From: Bradyrhizobium xenonodulans
Lineage (GTDB): Bacteria; Pseudomonadota; Alphaproteobacteria; Rhizobiales; Xanthobacteraceae
DNA: 64,000 bases
Assembly (NCBI RefSeq): GCF_027594865.1
Contig: NZ_CP089391.1
Coordinates: forward strand, 7,222,501-7,286,500
Reading direction: 5' to 3'
Part shown: piece after piece, positions 55,170-64,000 of the stretch
How positions within the stretch are numbered: position 1 is the first letter of the stretch
Layout: each line of letters begins with the position of its first letter
Notes under the pieces: generated by a model
What the model saw: the letters and a program-made list of their open reading frames with translations, nothing else
Database searches by the model: none
Told to the model about the DNA's origin: nothing
Program-made: the position numbers and the translations under genes

Positions 55170-56087
55170 ATGACCAAGAGATCCTCGATCGACAGTATCA
55201 TTCCGCAAGCCGATATCGCAAAGCGCGCGGCGCGGATCGGCGCTGAAATCAGGAATATCAAGCTGTCGGGGGATTTGCCGGCGGAGACGATTACCGCGAT
55301 CAACAGCCTGCTGCTCGAGCACAAGGTTCTCTTCTTTCGCGATCAGGGCCATCTCGACAACGCAGAGCAGGAGCGCGTTGCCCTTCGCTTCGGAACGCTT
55401 ATGGCGTATCCGATACTCGCTGTCATCGAGGGAACGGTATCGATGATCGAGCTTGATTCCGCGCGCCCCCCTCGCCGAGCCGACCTCTGGCACAGCGACG
55501 GGACCTTCTTCGAGGCTTATCCTAAAATCGCGGTCCTGCGAGGCGTTGTGATCCCACAATTTGGCGGCGATACGATCTGGTCAAACACCGCGACCGCCTA
55601 TCTGGACCTCTCCGCGCCGCTGCAACGGCTTGCCGACGAACTCTGGGCGGTTCACAGCAATGCGTTCGACTACTCCGTCATGGCCAACAGCGAGGCTGAC
55701 AAAAAGCATCTCGACGAGGTGTTCGCCAGGACGGTCTATGAGACCGAGCATCCCGTCGTGCGTGTCCATCCCGAAACCGGAGAACGCGCGCTGGTGCTCG
55801 GCGACGTGGTGCAAGGCTTGGTTGGCATCCCGAAATACGACGGCCAGAGGCTATTCACCCTTTTCCAGTCCCATATCACCGCGCCCGAAAACACCGTGCG
55901 GTGGAGTTGGAAGGTGGGTGATGTGGCGATCTGGGACAACCGCGCCACGCAACATTATGCGGTCAGGGATTACGGCGACCAGCGTCGTGTCGTTCGCCGT
56001 GCCACCGTCGCTGGCGAGGTGCCCGTCAGCACCGATGGTCGATTGAGCTCGATGCGCATAAAGGCCGCCAAGGAGCCGCCCGCGTAG
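55170..56087 (+). CDS. TauD/TfdA-family 2-oxoglutarate-dependent dioxygenase
   Basis: A 305-residue Fe(II)/2-oxoglutarate dioxygenase. The iron ligands appear as WHSDGTFFEAYP (HxD) near residue 110 and the distal histidine in NRATQHYAVRDYGDQ near residue 267. The 2-oxoglutarate-binding arginine follows in QRRVVRRATVAG. The family hydroxylates taurine, alkyl-sulfates, 2,4-D and similar compounds, giving sulfite or cleavage products. It stands between a gene-poor stretch and an outer-membrane porin on the same strand, which may import the substrate. AGGAG is seen ten nt upstream of the ATG. No sigma-54 element was found. Confidence 0.88.
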   Translation: MTKRSSIDSIIPQADIAKRAARIGAEIRNIKLSGDLPAETITAINSLLLEHKVLFFRDQGHLDNAEQERVALRFGTLMAYPILAVIEGTVSMIELDSARPPRRADLWHSDGTFFEAYPKIAVLRGVVIPQFGGDTIWSNTATAYLDLSAPLQRLADELWAVHSNAFDYSVMANSEADKKHLDEVFARTVYETEHPVVRVHPETGERALVLGDVVQGLVGIPKYDGQRLFTLFQSHITAPENTVRWSWKVGDVAIWDNRATQHYAVRDYGDQRRVVRRATVAGEVPVSTDGRLSSMRIKAAKEPPA

Positions 56088-56389
56088 GTCGCTTAAGGCT
56101 CCCCAGAGACGTCAAAGATCCCGCCGACGCAGTCTCTTCCGCTCGTTTCCTCTTACAGCATCCACGAGCGTGGTCCGCTGTCGGCATCGAACAATGTCCA
56201 GTCCCGGCGCCTTGAGCGATGATATCTCCTCCGACCGCGATCTCCCCTTGCTCATGGACGTCCATGACGCGCTTACTGACGCAGCAGCTTCCGGACGTTG
56301 CGAGTAAGCTCCGGGCCGATCTGGTCGGCGCACAATCTATCAAGGCTAGCAACAAGGAGGGGAAACTCACGCCGCATGCGAGCGTTGCT

Positions 56390-57952
56390 ATGTCGGTTCG
56401 CACTCGCTCGACTGCGGCTCCGGTCTTCAGCGCTCGATCTACTCTGACGCAAACCGGGTTTGCCATCGCCGTATCCTTTGCGGCGAGCCTCGTCTGCAGT
56501 CCAGCGTTGGCGGGAGCTGAGAAAGCATCAGACACCACGAACGAGACGCCGGATGAGGCTCCTGGACCAACAATTCAAAAGCAGAGCGGCGCGGCCGTCA
56601 GTGTCCGACGCCGTCAGCTCAAGCGAACAGCGCCTCTCGCCGCCCGCTCGGCGCCGGCACAAGCGACCAATGCCCCCGACTCGAGGCACGATCGTCCAGA
56701 CAAAGTTGCTGAGACCAAGCCCCCAGAGAAAATCGACCCGTTCGCGAAGTTCGATAACCTGCGTGAAAAAGGCACTTGGCTCAATATACCTGGGCCTGCG
56801 GATACGATCGATCAGGACAAGGGCGGAGTTAGATCTGCGCTGGCGGATTTAGGGATCGGCTATGTGGGGTGGACGCAAAACACCTTGATCGACAACCGGC
56901 TGCCGCATGCATCCAAAAGCACCATCTTCAATCAGCGGTATGTTGGCGAGAGTCCGACATTCGGTACCGTCAATTTCATGATCGTGACCTACGATCTCAG
57001 CCGATTTGGAATTCCGGATGGTCAGATAAGCGTGGGAGCCGAGCAACAATATTGGACCTGGAAGCCCGCCGGGCCCGATCGGGTGGGAATCAATACATTT
57101 GCCTATTACCAGACGTTCTTCGACAGGACGCTCGAACTCAAAATGGGTTACCTCAGAAATCATGACGAGTTCTTGGGAATGAATCCATTTGGGCCGACGC
57201 CGGTCATCTTGTCCCAAGCTGGAATGAGCAACAATTCCGCGCCGACGCCGGCTCTCAACGTGAAGTACAATTTTGATGATCGCCTCTACACCAAGTTTTC
57301 GATCCAGCGCTCAGTCAGTCCGGATGGACAATTGGTGCACATAACCGAAAATCCCAGCGGCTTGGACTGGCGCACGGCCGACGCCAGCATTCTATTGCTT
57401 GATGAAACTGGATTTAAGAACAAGGCGGCTCCAGGATTGCCCGAGACCTGGCTGCGGGCCGGAATCGGTTTCAATGACAGCCGCTATCCGCACTTGGCGT
57501 ATCCGCTCCAACCGAGAGCCAACGCGAACAGCGCCTACTACGTGGCCGCGGACCGGCAGTTTTGGCAAGCCGACCCACAAGGTTCGCCAGCTCGGGGTAT
57601 CTATGGTGGGTTCTCCGCAATGTACGCTCCGTCTGACGTCAACAAGGTCAGCCGCTATCTCGAGCTTCGTCTTTATGCGAAAGGACTATTTAGCAGCCGG
57701 CCGGGTGATCGGATTGCCATTGCTGCCACCAATATCGCTTGGAGCCACTTTGCAGTCGACGCGGCCTTGGCCAAAGGCGATCTCGTCCATCGCGATAGTA
57801 CGGCGATCTGGGGAAGATACACTGCGCGGCTCGCGCCAGGGGTTTATGCAACCCTGGGCCTGCTATACATCAATCACCCGTCAACCATTACATACACACG
57901 CCAAACCGGACATGCCCTGAACGTCTTGGTCTCGACGTCAGTATTCTTCTAA
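56390..57952 (+). CDS. OprB-type carbohydrate-selective porin
   Basis: An outer-membrane porin of about 520 residues. With the ATG at 56390 a clear signal peptide appears (LTQTGFAIAVSFAASLVCSP, cleaved after ALA). A charged, proline- and alanine-rich linker of about 90 residues follows, and then the beta-barrel from about residue 130 with repeated aromatic-rich strands: DRVGINTFAYYQTFFDRTLE, and VLVSTSVFF at the C-terminus, ending in phenylalanine as barrel proteins do. The frame is open from 56219 but the extra part is not signal-like. It follows the TauD-like gene by 300 nt; the same transcript is possible. OprB proteins pass sugars and other small organics. Confidence 0.85.
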   Translation: MSVRTRSTAAPVFSARSTLTQTGFAIAVSFAASLVCSPALAGAEKASDTTNETPDEAPGPTIQKQSGAAVSVRRRQLKRTAPLAARSAPAQATNAPDSRHDRPDKVAETKPPEKIDPFAKFDNLREKGTWLNIPGPADTIDQDKGGVRSALADLGIGYVGWTQNTLIDNRLPHASKSTIFNQRYVGESPTFGTVNFMIVTYDLSRFGIPDGQISVGAEQQYWTWKPAGPDRVGINTFAYYQTFFDRTLELKMGYLRNHDEFLGMNPFGPTPVILSQAGMSNNSAPTPALNVKYNFDDRLYTKFSIQRSVSPDGQLVHITENPSGLDWRTADASILLLDETGFKNKAAPGLPETWLRAGIGFNDSRYPHLAYPLQPRANANSAYYVAADRQFWQADPQGSPARGIYGGFSAMYAPSDVNKVSRYLELRLYAKGLFSSRPGDRIAIAATNIAWSHFAVDAALAKGDLVHRDSTAIWGRYTARLAPGVYATLGLLYINHPSTITYTRQTGHALNVLVSTSVFF

Positions 57953-58446
57953 GTCCGTGGGTGGATTCTGCCGCGAGTACCACGCGAGAGGCAGCTGCCG
58001 TGTCCTGAGCGCGAGCTGCGCAAGAACTCTGCCGTTGCACGGCCACCGCGAGGTTCAGCCCGAACATCGGGGGAATCCGCTACTCTACGAGGCGAGATGG
58101 CGACCACGGCGGCAATGCCGTTCACGCCGCGCGCGGAGACAATCTCCATTGTCCCATTCGCTTAGTAAGCCCTTCGTTGAGGTCAGTCCTCGCCGGTCTT
58201 TTTCGCCCGCCCATTGATCGCTCCAACCTGAAGTGAGCGTACCTTTGCGGACCGGGCATCAGGTCTCCGTTAGAGGAGACGGGCATGTTCGCGAATTCGG
58301 ATGCTCGTCGTCGCGGCCCAGCTATCGTCCGCGGCTGGCGCTAAGTTGCGCCACCGAACAGGCAGCGTGAAGTTGCGACCGCTGGAATTCTCTCAACCGC
58401 GCCCTCGCACCAAGTCTCCTTCCTGCACAGACGACGGAGGCGGGCC
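57953..58446. other. Intergenic region between convergent porin and fdxB
   Basis: About 490 nt between convergent genes. No terminator with T-run was recognised on either strand, and no gene is supported. Confidence 0.4.
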
Positions 58447-58746
58447 TCAAGCCCCTTCTGCCACGGCGGGCGCGTGGGTCTGGCAGTTGGCCGGACAGAC
58501 CCGGGCGCAGGCGCCGCAACCGATACAGGCGCCCTCATCATTTATCACCATGATCTTTTTCTCGATCTCATCGTCCTCGTCGCTGCCAAGGTCGACAAGA
58601 TCGCCCTCCTCGTTGATGCCTTTTAATGTCATAACCTTTCGACCACAGACCTTGAAGCAGCGCCCGCAGCCGATGCATTTGCCGGGATCGATCGATGCGA
58701 GATAATCGGGCACCCAGTCGCGGCCGTCGCGCGTTGCAAATGACAT
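58447..58746 (-). CDS. fdxB: FdxB-type nif ferredoxin (ferredoxin III)
   Basis: A 99-residue 2[4Fe-4S] ferredoxin of the nif-specific type. It has SIDPGKCIGCGRCFKVCGRK for the first cluster and DEGACIGCGACARVCPANCQ for the second, separated by an acidic loop (EEGDLVDLGSDEDDEIEKK), as in FdxB. It closes the nifKENX operon. It is thought to supply electrons during cofactor assembly. Confidence 0.93.
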   Translation of the reverse strand: MSFATRDGRDWVPDYLASIDPGKCIGCGRCFKVCGRKVMTLKGINEEGDLVDLGSDEDDEIEKKIMVINDEGACIGCGACARVCPANCQTHAPAVAEGA

Positions 58747-58758
58747 GCTTGTATACCT

Positions 58759-58959
58759 TTACGCCCTTTCCTGCGCCTTGAGATCCTCGCGCTTTTTCTC
58801 GAGTTCGGCAAACGCCTCATGCGCTCTTTGCGCCACCGCCATGATCGAACGCCAGTTGAGCGGCAGCTCCTCTGACAGGTCGTGCAGGTCCATCTTGGCC
58901 TGCGTCGCCTTGGCCGACAGCTTTTTGATGTCTGCCTTCAGCGTTTCAAGTTCGCTCAT
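58759..58959 (-). CDS. DUF683 (CCE_0567-type) nif protein
   Basis: A 66-residue helical-hairpin protein of the family found between nifX and the nif ferredoxin: MSELETLKADIKKLSAKATQ, then KMDLHDLSEELPLNWRSIM. Two long helices are joined by a short loop, and cyanobacterial CCE_0567 is a reported metal-binding homologue. It is 12 nt from fdxB, 9 nt from the DUF269 gene. Function is unknown. Confidence 0.93.
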   Translation of the reverse strand: MSELETLKADIKKLSAKATQAKMDLHDLSEELPLNWRSIMAVAQRAHEAFAELEKKREDLKAQERA

Positions 58960-58968
58960 GTCCCGCCC

Positions 58969-59439
58969 TCAATAGTTCGCCGCGTCTGGGAATTTCCGGA
59001 TCATGCCGATCCCGTCCGCGACATACTTTTCGCCCTCGGTGGCGAGCTTCGCAAGACCGTCGAACCCGAAGCGATGCACATCGCGCAGCTGCTTATTGAC
59101 GACGATCAGGCGGCCTGCGATCAGCACCATGCGGCCAAAGCCTTCATGATGCATCTTCAGCATCGGCTGAACCATCACGCCGGTCGCCTTCTCGATCGAG
59201 AGCGCGACCGCATTGAAGAACAACTCCAGGCGCCACACCGTGTCCGGATCAGGATCACCCACGATCGGCAGCGCGTGCCGCTTCTCCTTGTCCAAGATAT
59301 AGGGTTCGAGCAAGTCGAGATCGCTCTTGCCCTCCCACGTCCCATGGCTGTCCTCAGCACGCCAGATCGTGACCAGCTGCTTGAGGAACGGCGCATCAAG
59401 CGCAGTATCGGTTTGCCCCACTTCTGCGGCCTCAGACAT
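58969..59439 (-). CDS. NifX-associated protein (DUF269)
   Basis: A 156-residue protein of the NifX-associated family. The hallmark [20 protein letters not shown], then [19 protein letters not shown], is diagnostic, as is [20 protein letters not shown] near the end. The ATG at 59439 has GAGGA upstream; a longer frame to 59463 overlaps nifX. It probably assists FeMo-cofactor assembly, but no biochemical role is established. Confidence 0.93.
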   Translation of the reverse strand: MSEAAEVGQTDTALDAPFLKQLVTIWRAEDSHGTWEGKSDLDLLEPYILDKEKRHALPIVGDPDPDTVWRLELFFNAVALSIEKATGVMVQPMLKMHHEGFGRMVLIAGRLIVVNKQLRDVHRFGFDGLAKLATEGEKYVADGIGMIRKFPDAANY

Positions 59440-59446
59440 GTGATCC

Positions 59447-59842
59447 TCATTCCTCCAAATCAAGCGTCCGCTCCTTGGCTTTGGCCAGGGCTTTGCGGAT
59501 CCAGGGGGGCGGCGTTCCCCTCAGCATCCTTTGGAGCTTTTGCAGCAGCTCCAGGATGTTCTCGGGTTTGTCCACTTTGATGGGGTGGATTTTATTCGCC
59601 ACCACCCGCGCCGCACCGGAGCCGCCGATCGCAACGACATAGAGGATGGCGCAATCCCTGATCGCCTCGATCTTGGGCGCGAGCTTATCCTCGTTGCCGT
59701 CTTCCCTGAGATCGCCGTCAAACTGCACCGCCTTCAGAAAGACGTGCCCGTCCGGCCCGACGTCATAGATGACAATGTTCTTGGCCCAGCCGAAATGAGC
59801 ATCGACGCGGCTTAAATCCTGGGTAGCGAATGCGACCTTCAT
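59447..59842 (-). CDS. nifX: NifX, FeMo-cofactor precursor carrier
   Basis: A 131-residue protein that binds and transfers NifB-cofactor and the VK-cluster between NifB and Nif[22 protein letters not shown] is the typical start, containing the conserved HFG; the same fold occurs at the C-terminus of NifB. I chose the ATG at 59842, overlapping the nifN stop (ATGA). Its length fits the family. Confidence 0.95.
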   Translation of the reverse strand: MKVAFATQDLSRVDAHFGWAKNIVIYDVGPDGHVFLKAVQFDGDLREDGNEDKLAPKIEAIRDCAILYVVAIGGSGAARVVANKIHPIKVDKPENILELLQKLQRMLRGTPPPWIRKALAKAKERTLDLEE

Positions 59843-61242
59843 GGAATCGAACTCTCTGTTGCGTCGATGAAGCTGCGGCCGGAGTTTAGAGGCGGCATCG
59901 AGGTCCACCAGCTATCGGGCTGAGGCTGATGATTTTCCTCGCGGTCGGCGATGAGGAGGTTGGCGATATGGAAGATCAGATCCCGCGTGCCGCGATAGCC
60001 AACGGACACCTGGTGTCCTGCGCCAACCCGGTCGAACATCGGAAATCCCGCGCGATGAAACGGGATCTTTAACCGTTCCGCCGCTTGGCGGCCGTGCGAA
60101 TGCGTGATCAATAGATCGCAATTCTGTCTCCGAGCTCGCTCTTCGAGATCCTCGAGATCACCGATCAGCACCTCGTCGGTGCTTATCCGCTCCAGCACCG
60201 GCGAGGGCGTGGTCGTCACGGCCGCCGCGACCTGCGCGCCCATGTCATGCAGCATGCTAGACAGGTCGAACAGGAGGTCAGGCTCTGCACCGATCGCGAG
60301 CTTACGGCCGCCGATCTGGAAATGGGCATCCAGCATCGCATCGGCGAGCTGCCCGCGCTGGCGCCGGTATTTGGTTGGCACGGGGCGGCCGGAGATCTCG
60401 CTCAAGAACGCGATGAATTCATCGTTGGGGATGAGGCCACACAATCGCTCAAACAGGCGAAATGGCACCCCGGTCCTGGTCTGCATGGCTTCTGCCGCCC
60501 GCCGCATCTGCGCACCGATAGCAATGGTCCAGGCGGACTGGCCCATGCTGGCAATTTCCTCAATGCCGATGCCGCCGATGGTCGTCGACGTAAACTCCTC
60601 AGGGATATGCCCGTCCAGCGATCCCGCAAGGTCAGGCAGGAAGCTTGGCTTTAGCCCGAAATCCTCCAGAATCGTCCTGATCTCATCGAGGTCAGCTGGC
60701 GTCATGTGACATCCGGAAAGGACGTTCACCCGCGTGGGATCGCGCTCTGCCTCGATCGTCGGCCCCTTTACGAGCACCTCGACCATGCGCACCACTGCCT
60801 TTTCCCAGCCGTCCTGAAACGCATCCTTGAAATCGGGCGTCGAGACATGGACCAGAGGAAAATTGGCGAGTTGCGGATGCTTCTTGCGGATCAGCTTGAT
60901 GTAGCCGTCGATGTCGTCGCCATTGGTTTCGGTCACCCCGGTCGAGCAGATCCCGATGATCTCCGGCTTGGTTCGACTGTGAATGTTGAGGATGGCTTGC
61001 TCGATATTTTCATAGCCGCCGAGCACGGTTGTCACCTCGCTCATCGCGGTAGTCTGCAGCGGGACCGCCTCCTTGAAATGCCGCACGAACAGCGTGAGCC
61101 CAAAGGATGTGCAGCCTTGCGAGCCGTGGAGAACCGGCATCGCTCCGCGCAGGCCCATGAACGCGAATGCCGCGCCGATGGGCTGGCTCATCTTCAGCGG
61201 GTTGACCGTGCAGGCCTTGCTCGGTGTGCTGACGATAGCCAT
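59839..61242 (-). CDS. nifN: NifN, FeMo-cofactor scaffold beta subunit
   Basis: A 467-residue NifK-like protein forming the NifEN scaffold with NifE. The N-terminal cysteine region is KACTVNPLKMSQPIGAAFAF, and GSQGCTSFGLTLFVRHFKEA carries a cluster-ligand cysteine. EIIGICSTGVTETNGDDIDG is typical of the family. It starts 9 nt after nifE, ends overlapping nifX, and thus belongs to the nifDKENX transcript. Confidence 0.97.
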   Translation of the reverse strand: MAIVSTPSKACTVNPLKMSQPIGAAFAFMGLRGAMPVLHGSQGCTSFGLTLFVRHFKEAVPLQTTAMSEVTTVLGGYENIEQAILNIHSRTKPEIIGICSTGVTETNGDDIDGYIKLIRKKHPQLANFPLVHVSTPDFKDAFQDGWEKAVVRMVEVLVKGPTIEAERDPTRVNVLSGCHMTPADLDEIRTILEDFGLKPSFLPDLAGSLDGHIPEEFTSTTIGGIGIEEIASMGQSAWTIAIGAQMRRAAEAMQTRTGVPFRLFERLCGLIPNDEFIAFLSEISGRPVPTKYRRQRGQLADAMLDAHFQIGGRKLAIGAEPDLLFDLSSMLHDMGAQVAAAVTTTPSPVLERISTDEVLIGDLEDLEERARRQNCDLLITHSHGRQAAERLKIPFHRAGFPMFDRVGAGHQVSVGYRGTRDLIFHIANLLIADREENHQPQPDSWWTSMPPLNSGRSFIDATESSIP

Positions 61243-61251
61243 GGCGCCGTC

Positions 61252-62916
61252 CTATTCTGCGGCCTGCCGCATGGCAGGCGGCAGGCAGACCGACATCGCT
61301 GTCAGGATGTCCTGGATGCGGCGCCTGCAGCATCCCCCGTATGCGTCGGTGTGCTCTCTGACAGCCTCGACGCTGGTCAGACCGTGCAAGCGGATCGCAT
61401 CCTCGATCGTCCCGCGATCCACTCTCTTACAGACGCAAACCTCTGTCGCGCGGCGGCTCGCCTCCAAAAGCGCAGGGGTCTTGGCGGCCTGCCCGTCCGT
61501 CCGCGCAAGGGCCATGGGGTGGCCATCCCTGGCGGTATCGTCCCATGGGGCCGGCCGGCGCAGCTGCTCCCACATCGGGTTGTACAGCGCCTTGTCGATC
61601 TCCTCGACCAGCTTCACGATCCCCAAATAGCCCATATAGGCATGAGAGCGCTCCTGGTTGATGTCGAGCCAGGGCATCGCCGCCTTCAGCGCGACGAATT
61701 GCGACTTGCCGCCGGAGAGCATGACGTCCGCTTTTGCGCCCTTCAGCATCTTGTACATGTCGCGTGGCGCCATGTCGTCGATCATGTGGACGTCCTGCCC
61801 CATCCGCTGCTTGATGCGCTCCTTGTCTTCGTCCGTGGATTTTTTGACGCTGGTGCCGACCAGCTCAAGGCCGGCCTCCTGCAACGCGGCCGGCACGGAC
61901 CAGGATTTCACGCCACCTGTGATGAGAAGGACCCTCTTTCCGGCCAGGCGGGACCTGTAGGATCCGATTTTCGCCCACGCACGCGCCTCCTCCCGCGCTA
62001 TCACCGCCTCGGTCCGGCCGATCAGGTCTTCCGGGGCCCCGCGCCCGACCAAAACGCGCGCAACGTTGCGCAGCGCGTCGCTGGAATCCTGGATGCCGTA
62101 GAACGAGCCTTCGAAGAACGGGATGCCGTAGCGCTCTTTCATTTTGCGCGCGACATGGATCATCGACTTCGAGCACACCAGCATGGCGGCGCGCGCGCGA
62201 TGCGATGAGGCCACTTCACGATATTTCCCATCCCCGGAAATGCAGGACAGGATGCGGATGCCGAGTTCGTCAAACAGCGGCTTGACCTGCCACAATTCGC
62301 CCGACAGGTTGTATTCGCCGATCAGGTTGATGTCGCACGGCGTGGTGTGGTCCGGCTCTTCGGTGCCGATGACATGATCAAGCAACGCTTGCCCGGCCAG
62401 CTTGTTGCCGAGGTTTTTCGAACCCACGAAGCCGGGCGAATTGACCGGAATCACCGGCTTACCGAATTTCTGAGAAGCCGCCTTGCAGACGGCATTGATG
62501 TCGTCGCCGATCATGGCCGGAATGCAGGTCTGATAGACAAAGATCGCCGCCGGATTGTATTTCTCCAAGATCTCCCTGATCGCCTTGTAAAGACGCTTCT
62601 CGCCGCCGAACACGATGTCGGTTTCGTTCATGTCAGTCGTGAAACCGGTGCGCCAGATGCTGGCACCGGACGAAGCTGAACCGCGGTTGTCCCAGGAATT
62701 GCCCTCACAAGCGATCGGGCCGTGCACCAGGTGGGCCACATCGGTGAAGGGCTGCAGCGCGATCTTGGCGCCGTCGAAGGCGCACCCGCCCGCCGCACTG
62801 CCCGGCTTAGGTTGCTTGGTGCAGCCCTTTTTGCGGTCAGCCTCCGATTTGTTGGCGTTTTTGGCGCAGCCCGGCTCGTTGAAGACATCCAGGATTCTGG
62901 CCGAAAGCGAACTCAT
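61252..62916 (-). CDS. nifE: NifE, FeMo-cofactor scaffold alpha subunit with C-terminal BFD-like domain
   Basis: A 554-residue NifD-like scaffold subunit. GGCAFDGAKIALQPFTDVAH and HLVHGPIACEGNSWDNRGSA carry the cluster-ligand cysteines, and VYQTCIPAMIGDDINAVCKA follows. The last 80 residues add a small [2Fe-2S]-type BFD domain: TEVCVCKRVDRGTIEDAIRL, then AYGGCCRRRIQDIL. This explains why the protein is about 80 residues longer than the shortest NifE. It begins 94 nt after nifK. Confidence 0.97.
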   Translation of the reverse strand: MSSLSARILDVFNEPGCAKNANKSEADRKKGCTKQPKPGSAAGGCAFDGAKIALQPFTDVAHLVHGPIACEGNSWDNRGSASSGASIWRTGFTTDMNETDIVFGGEKRLYKAIREILEKYNPAAIFVYQTCIPAMIGDDINAVCKAASQKFGKPVIPVNSPGFVGSKNLGNKLAGQALLDHVIGTEEPDHTTPCDINLIGEYNLSGELWQVKPLFDELGIRILSCISGDGKYREVASSHRARAAMLVCSKSMIHVARKMKERYGIPFFEGSFYGIQDSSDALRNVARVLVGRGAPEDLIGRTEAVIAREEARAWAKIGSYRSRLAGKRVLLITGGVKSWSVPAALQEAGLELVGTSVKKSTDEDKERIKQRMGQDVHMIDDMAPRDMYKMLKGAKADVMLSGGKSQFVALKAAMPWLDINQERSHAYMGYLGIVKLVEEIDKALYNPMWEQLRRPAPWDDTARDGHPMALARTDGQAAKTPALLEASRRATEVCVCKRVDRGTIEDAIRLHGLTSVEAVREHTDAYGGCCRRRIQDILTAMSVCLPPAMRQAAE

Positions 62917-63010
62917 CGGTTTCTCCTCTCAATCGCGATTAATGAGATCAGCCATCGCGCGTTTAGCCATCGCCGATGTTTTCCTGCGATGACTTAAGCG
63001 TCTTTCGTCA

Positions 63011-64000
63011 TCAACGAATGATGTCAAAGCTATAGTCGGTACCTGCGACGCTGGTCTTCCTGTCGATCTCGTCAAAGATCTTGTCGAGGATCTTCACCAA
63101 AACGTTCATGCCGCCTTGATAGCCCCACACCGGAGAGCGGTGATGGTGATGCCGATCAAAAATGGGGAAACCGATGCGGATCAGCGGGGTGCCGGTATCG
63201 CGCTCCAGATATTTGCCATGCGTATTGCCGATCAGGAAGTCGACCGGCTCCGTGAAGAGCAGCGAGCGCATGTGCCAGAGGTCTCGCCCTGGATAGGCAT
63301 GGCAGTTCTGGCCGAACGGCGAGCTCGCAAACAAGGCCTGCATTTTATCGTGCCAGGCCTTGTTGCCATTCGTGGACAGCACATGGACCGGTTCGGCGCC
63401 CAATTCGAGCAGGAAGTCAGTCAGACCATAACATAGGTCTGGGTCGCCGTAGATCGCAAATTTCTTGCCATGGATATGCGCGCTGGAGTCAGCCATCGCG
63501 TCGACCAGGCGGCCGCGCTCTCGCGCCAGCGCCTCGGGGATGTCCTTGCCGCTGATGCGCGATAACGCCATGAGCAGCTCGTCGGTCGCGGAGACGCCGA
63601 CCGGATGGTTGAAAGCCAGGACCTCCTGGCCATGGCCGGCGATGAACGCAAGCGTTTTTTCCGTGCACCATTGCTGCGCAGATATCGTCGCCTTCGCGTG
63701 AACCGCGTTCGCGGCGTCTTCCAGCGTGGTGCCGCCGTCATACATCCTGAACTCGCCGTCGGTCGGCGTATCGAACACATCGGAATTGTCGGCGAGGATG
63801 GTGTACTGAACGTCCATCAAGTCGAAGATGCGCTTGATTTCGCGGGTATTGCCAACAGTGTAGCCGTCAAAGCCGCCGATAAAGTTGATCTTCTCGTTGG
63901 GGATGCGCTCGAGCTTCGGTGCTGTCCCGGCTTTTCCGTCCCAGAAATGCTCGAGGATACCCTTCAGCGCATTGTCATAGCCGGTGATGTGGCTGCCGAC
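63011..64000 (-). CDS. nifK: NifK, nitrogenase MoFe protein beta subunit (5' end outside window)
   Basis: The C-terminal 329 residues or so of NifK, which forms the MoFe protein with NifD. The open minus frame runs past the window edge, so any start inside the window is not the real one. Diagnostic parts are [33 protein letters not shown] motifs ([20 protein letters not shown]), [20 protein letters not shown] and, near the end, [20 protein letters not shown]. It heads nifENX-DUF269-DUF683-fdxB in the window; nifD must lie beyond 64000. Confidence 0.97.
   Translation of the reverse strand, partial: VGSHITGYDNALKGILEHFWDGKAGTAPKLERIPNEKINFIGGFDGYTVGNTREIKRIFDLMDVQYTILADNSDVFDTPTDGEFRMYDGGTTLEDAANAVHAKATISAQQWCTEKTLAFIAGHGQEVLAFNHPVGVSATDELLMALSRISGKDIPEALARERGRLVDAMADSSAHIHGKKFAIYGDPDLCYGLTDFLLELGAEPVHVLSTNGNKAWHDKMQALFASSPFGQNCHAYPGRDLWHMRSLLFTEPVDFLIGNTHGKYLERDTGTPLIRIGFPIFDRHHHHRSPVWGYQGGMNVLVKILDKIFDEIDRKTSVAGTDYSFDIIR

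Noticed and set aside
60706..62208. 500-codon plus-strand frame opposite nifN/nifE
   Set aside because: Antisense shadow with histidine- and arginine-rich composition; nifE and nifN are certain on the other strand.

Overview
The window looks like a Bradyrhizobium (alphaproteobacteria) symbiosis or nif island. The best evidence is gene order. Read along the minus strand it holds the 3' part of nifK, then nifE-nifN-nifX-(DUF269)-(DUF683)-fdxB, an accessory gap, an iscA-like gene, nifU C-terminal-like, nifS, nifT/fixU, a SIR2-like gene, nifB, frxA-type ferredoxin, nifZ, nifH, nifQ, nifV, nifW and fixBCX. A plus-strand ahpC/ahpD-like pair follows. A nifH that is separate from nifDK, and fixBCX downstream of nifW, are typical of Bradyrhizobium. 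This taxonomic call is an inference from layout and protein character; no database search was possible.

Layout. Positions 1-22 kb form a catabolic and uptake island, mostly on the minus strand. It has two ABC importers of the spermidine/putrescine (Pot) type, two M20 amidohydrolases, an Asp/Glu-racemase-like protein, a GlcD-type FAD oxidase, a D-2-hydroxyacid dehydrogenase, an alpha/beta hydrolase, a class III aminotransferase, an aldehyde dehydrogenase and a divergent Lrp/AsnC regulator. The genes fit uptake and breakdown of an amide- or amine-containing organic nitrogen compound, but the substrate cannot be read from the sequence. Positions 22-30 kb are gene-poor and decayed: a full MFS exporter next to a broken partial copy of itself, a modC remnant, a cold-shock gene and small or uncertain ORFs. 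Positions 30-50 kb hold fix and nif genes. Positions 50-57 kb are an accessory stretch with an IS630 remnant, an ABC exporter, an inverted repeat, a broken gene, a TauD-like dioxygenase and an OprB-type porin. Positions 58-64 kb are the nifKENX-fdxB operon.

Regulation. I read sigma-54 (-24/-12) promoters directly upstream of nifH, nifB, the iscA-nifU-nifS-nifT-SIR2 operon, the decayed fixA, the ahpCD pair, an orphan gene at 46998, a yqeB-like/hemN-like pair at 48184-50494, and a broken gene at 53827. Several have TGT-N10-ACA NifA sites upstream. The island therefore appears to be one NifA/RpoN regulon that includes members not classically counted as nitrogen-fixation genes. The most interesting points are the yqeB-hemN pair and the orphan gene inside this regulon, the SIR2-like gene overlapped with nifT, and the loss of fixA beside an intact fixBCX. 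nifV is present, which many symbiotic rhizobia lack.
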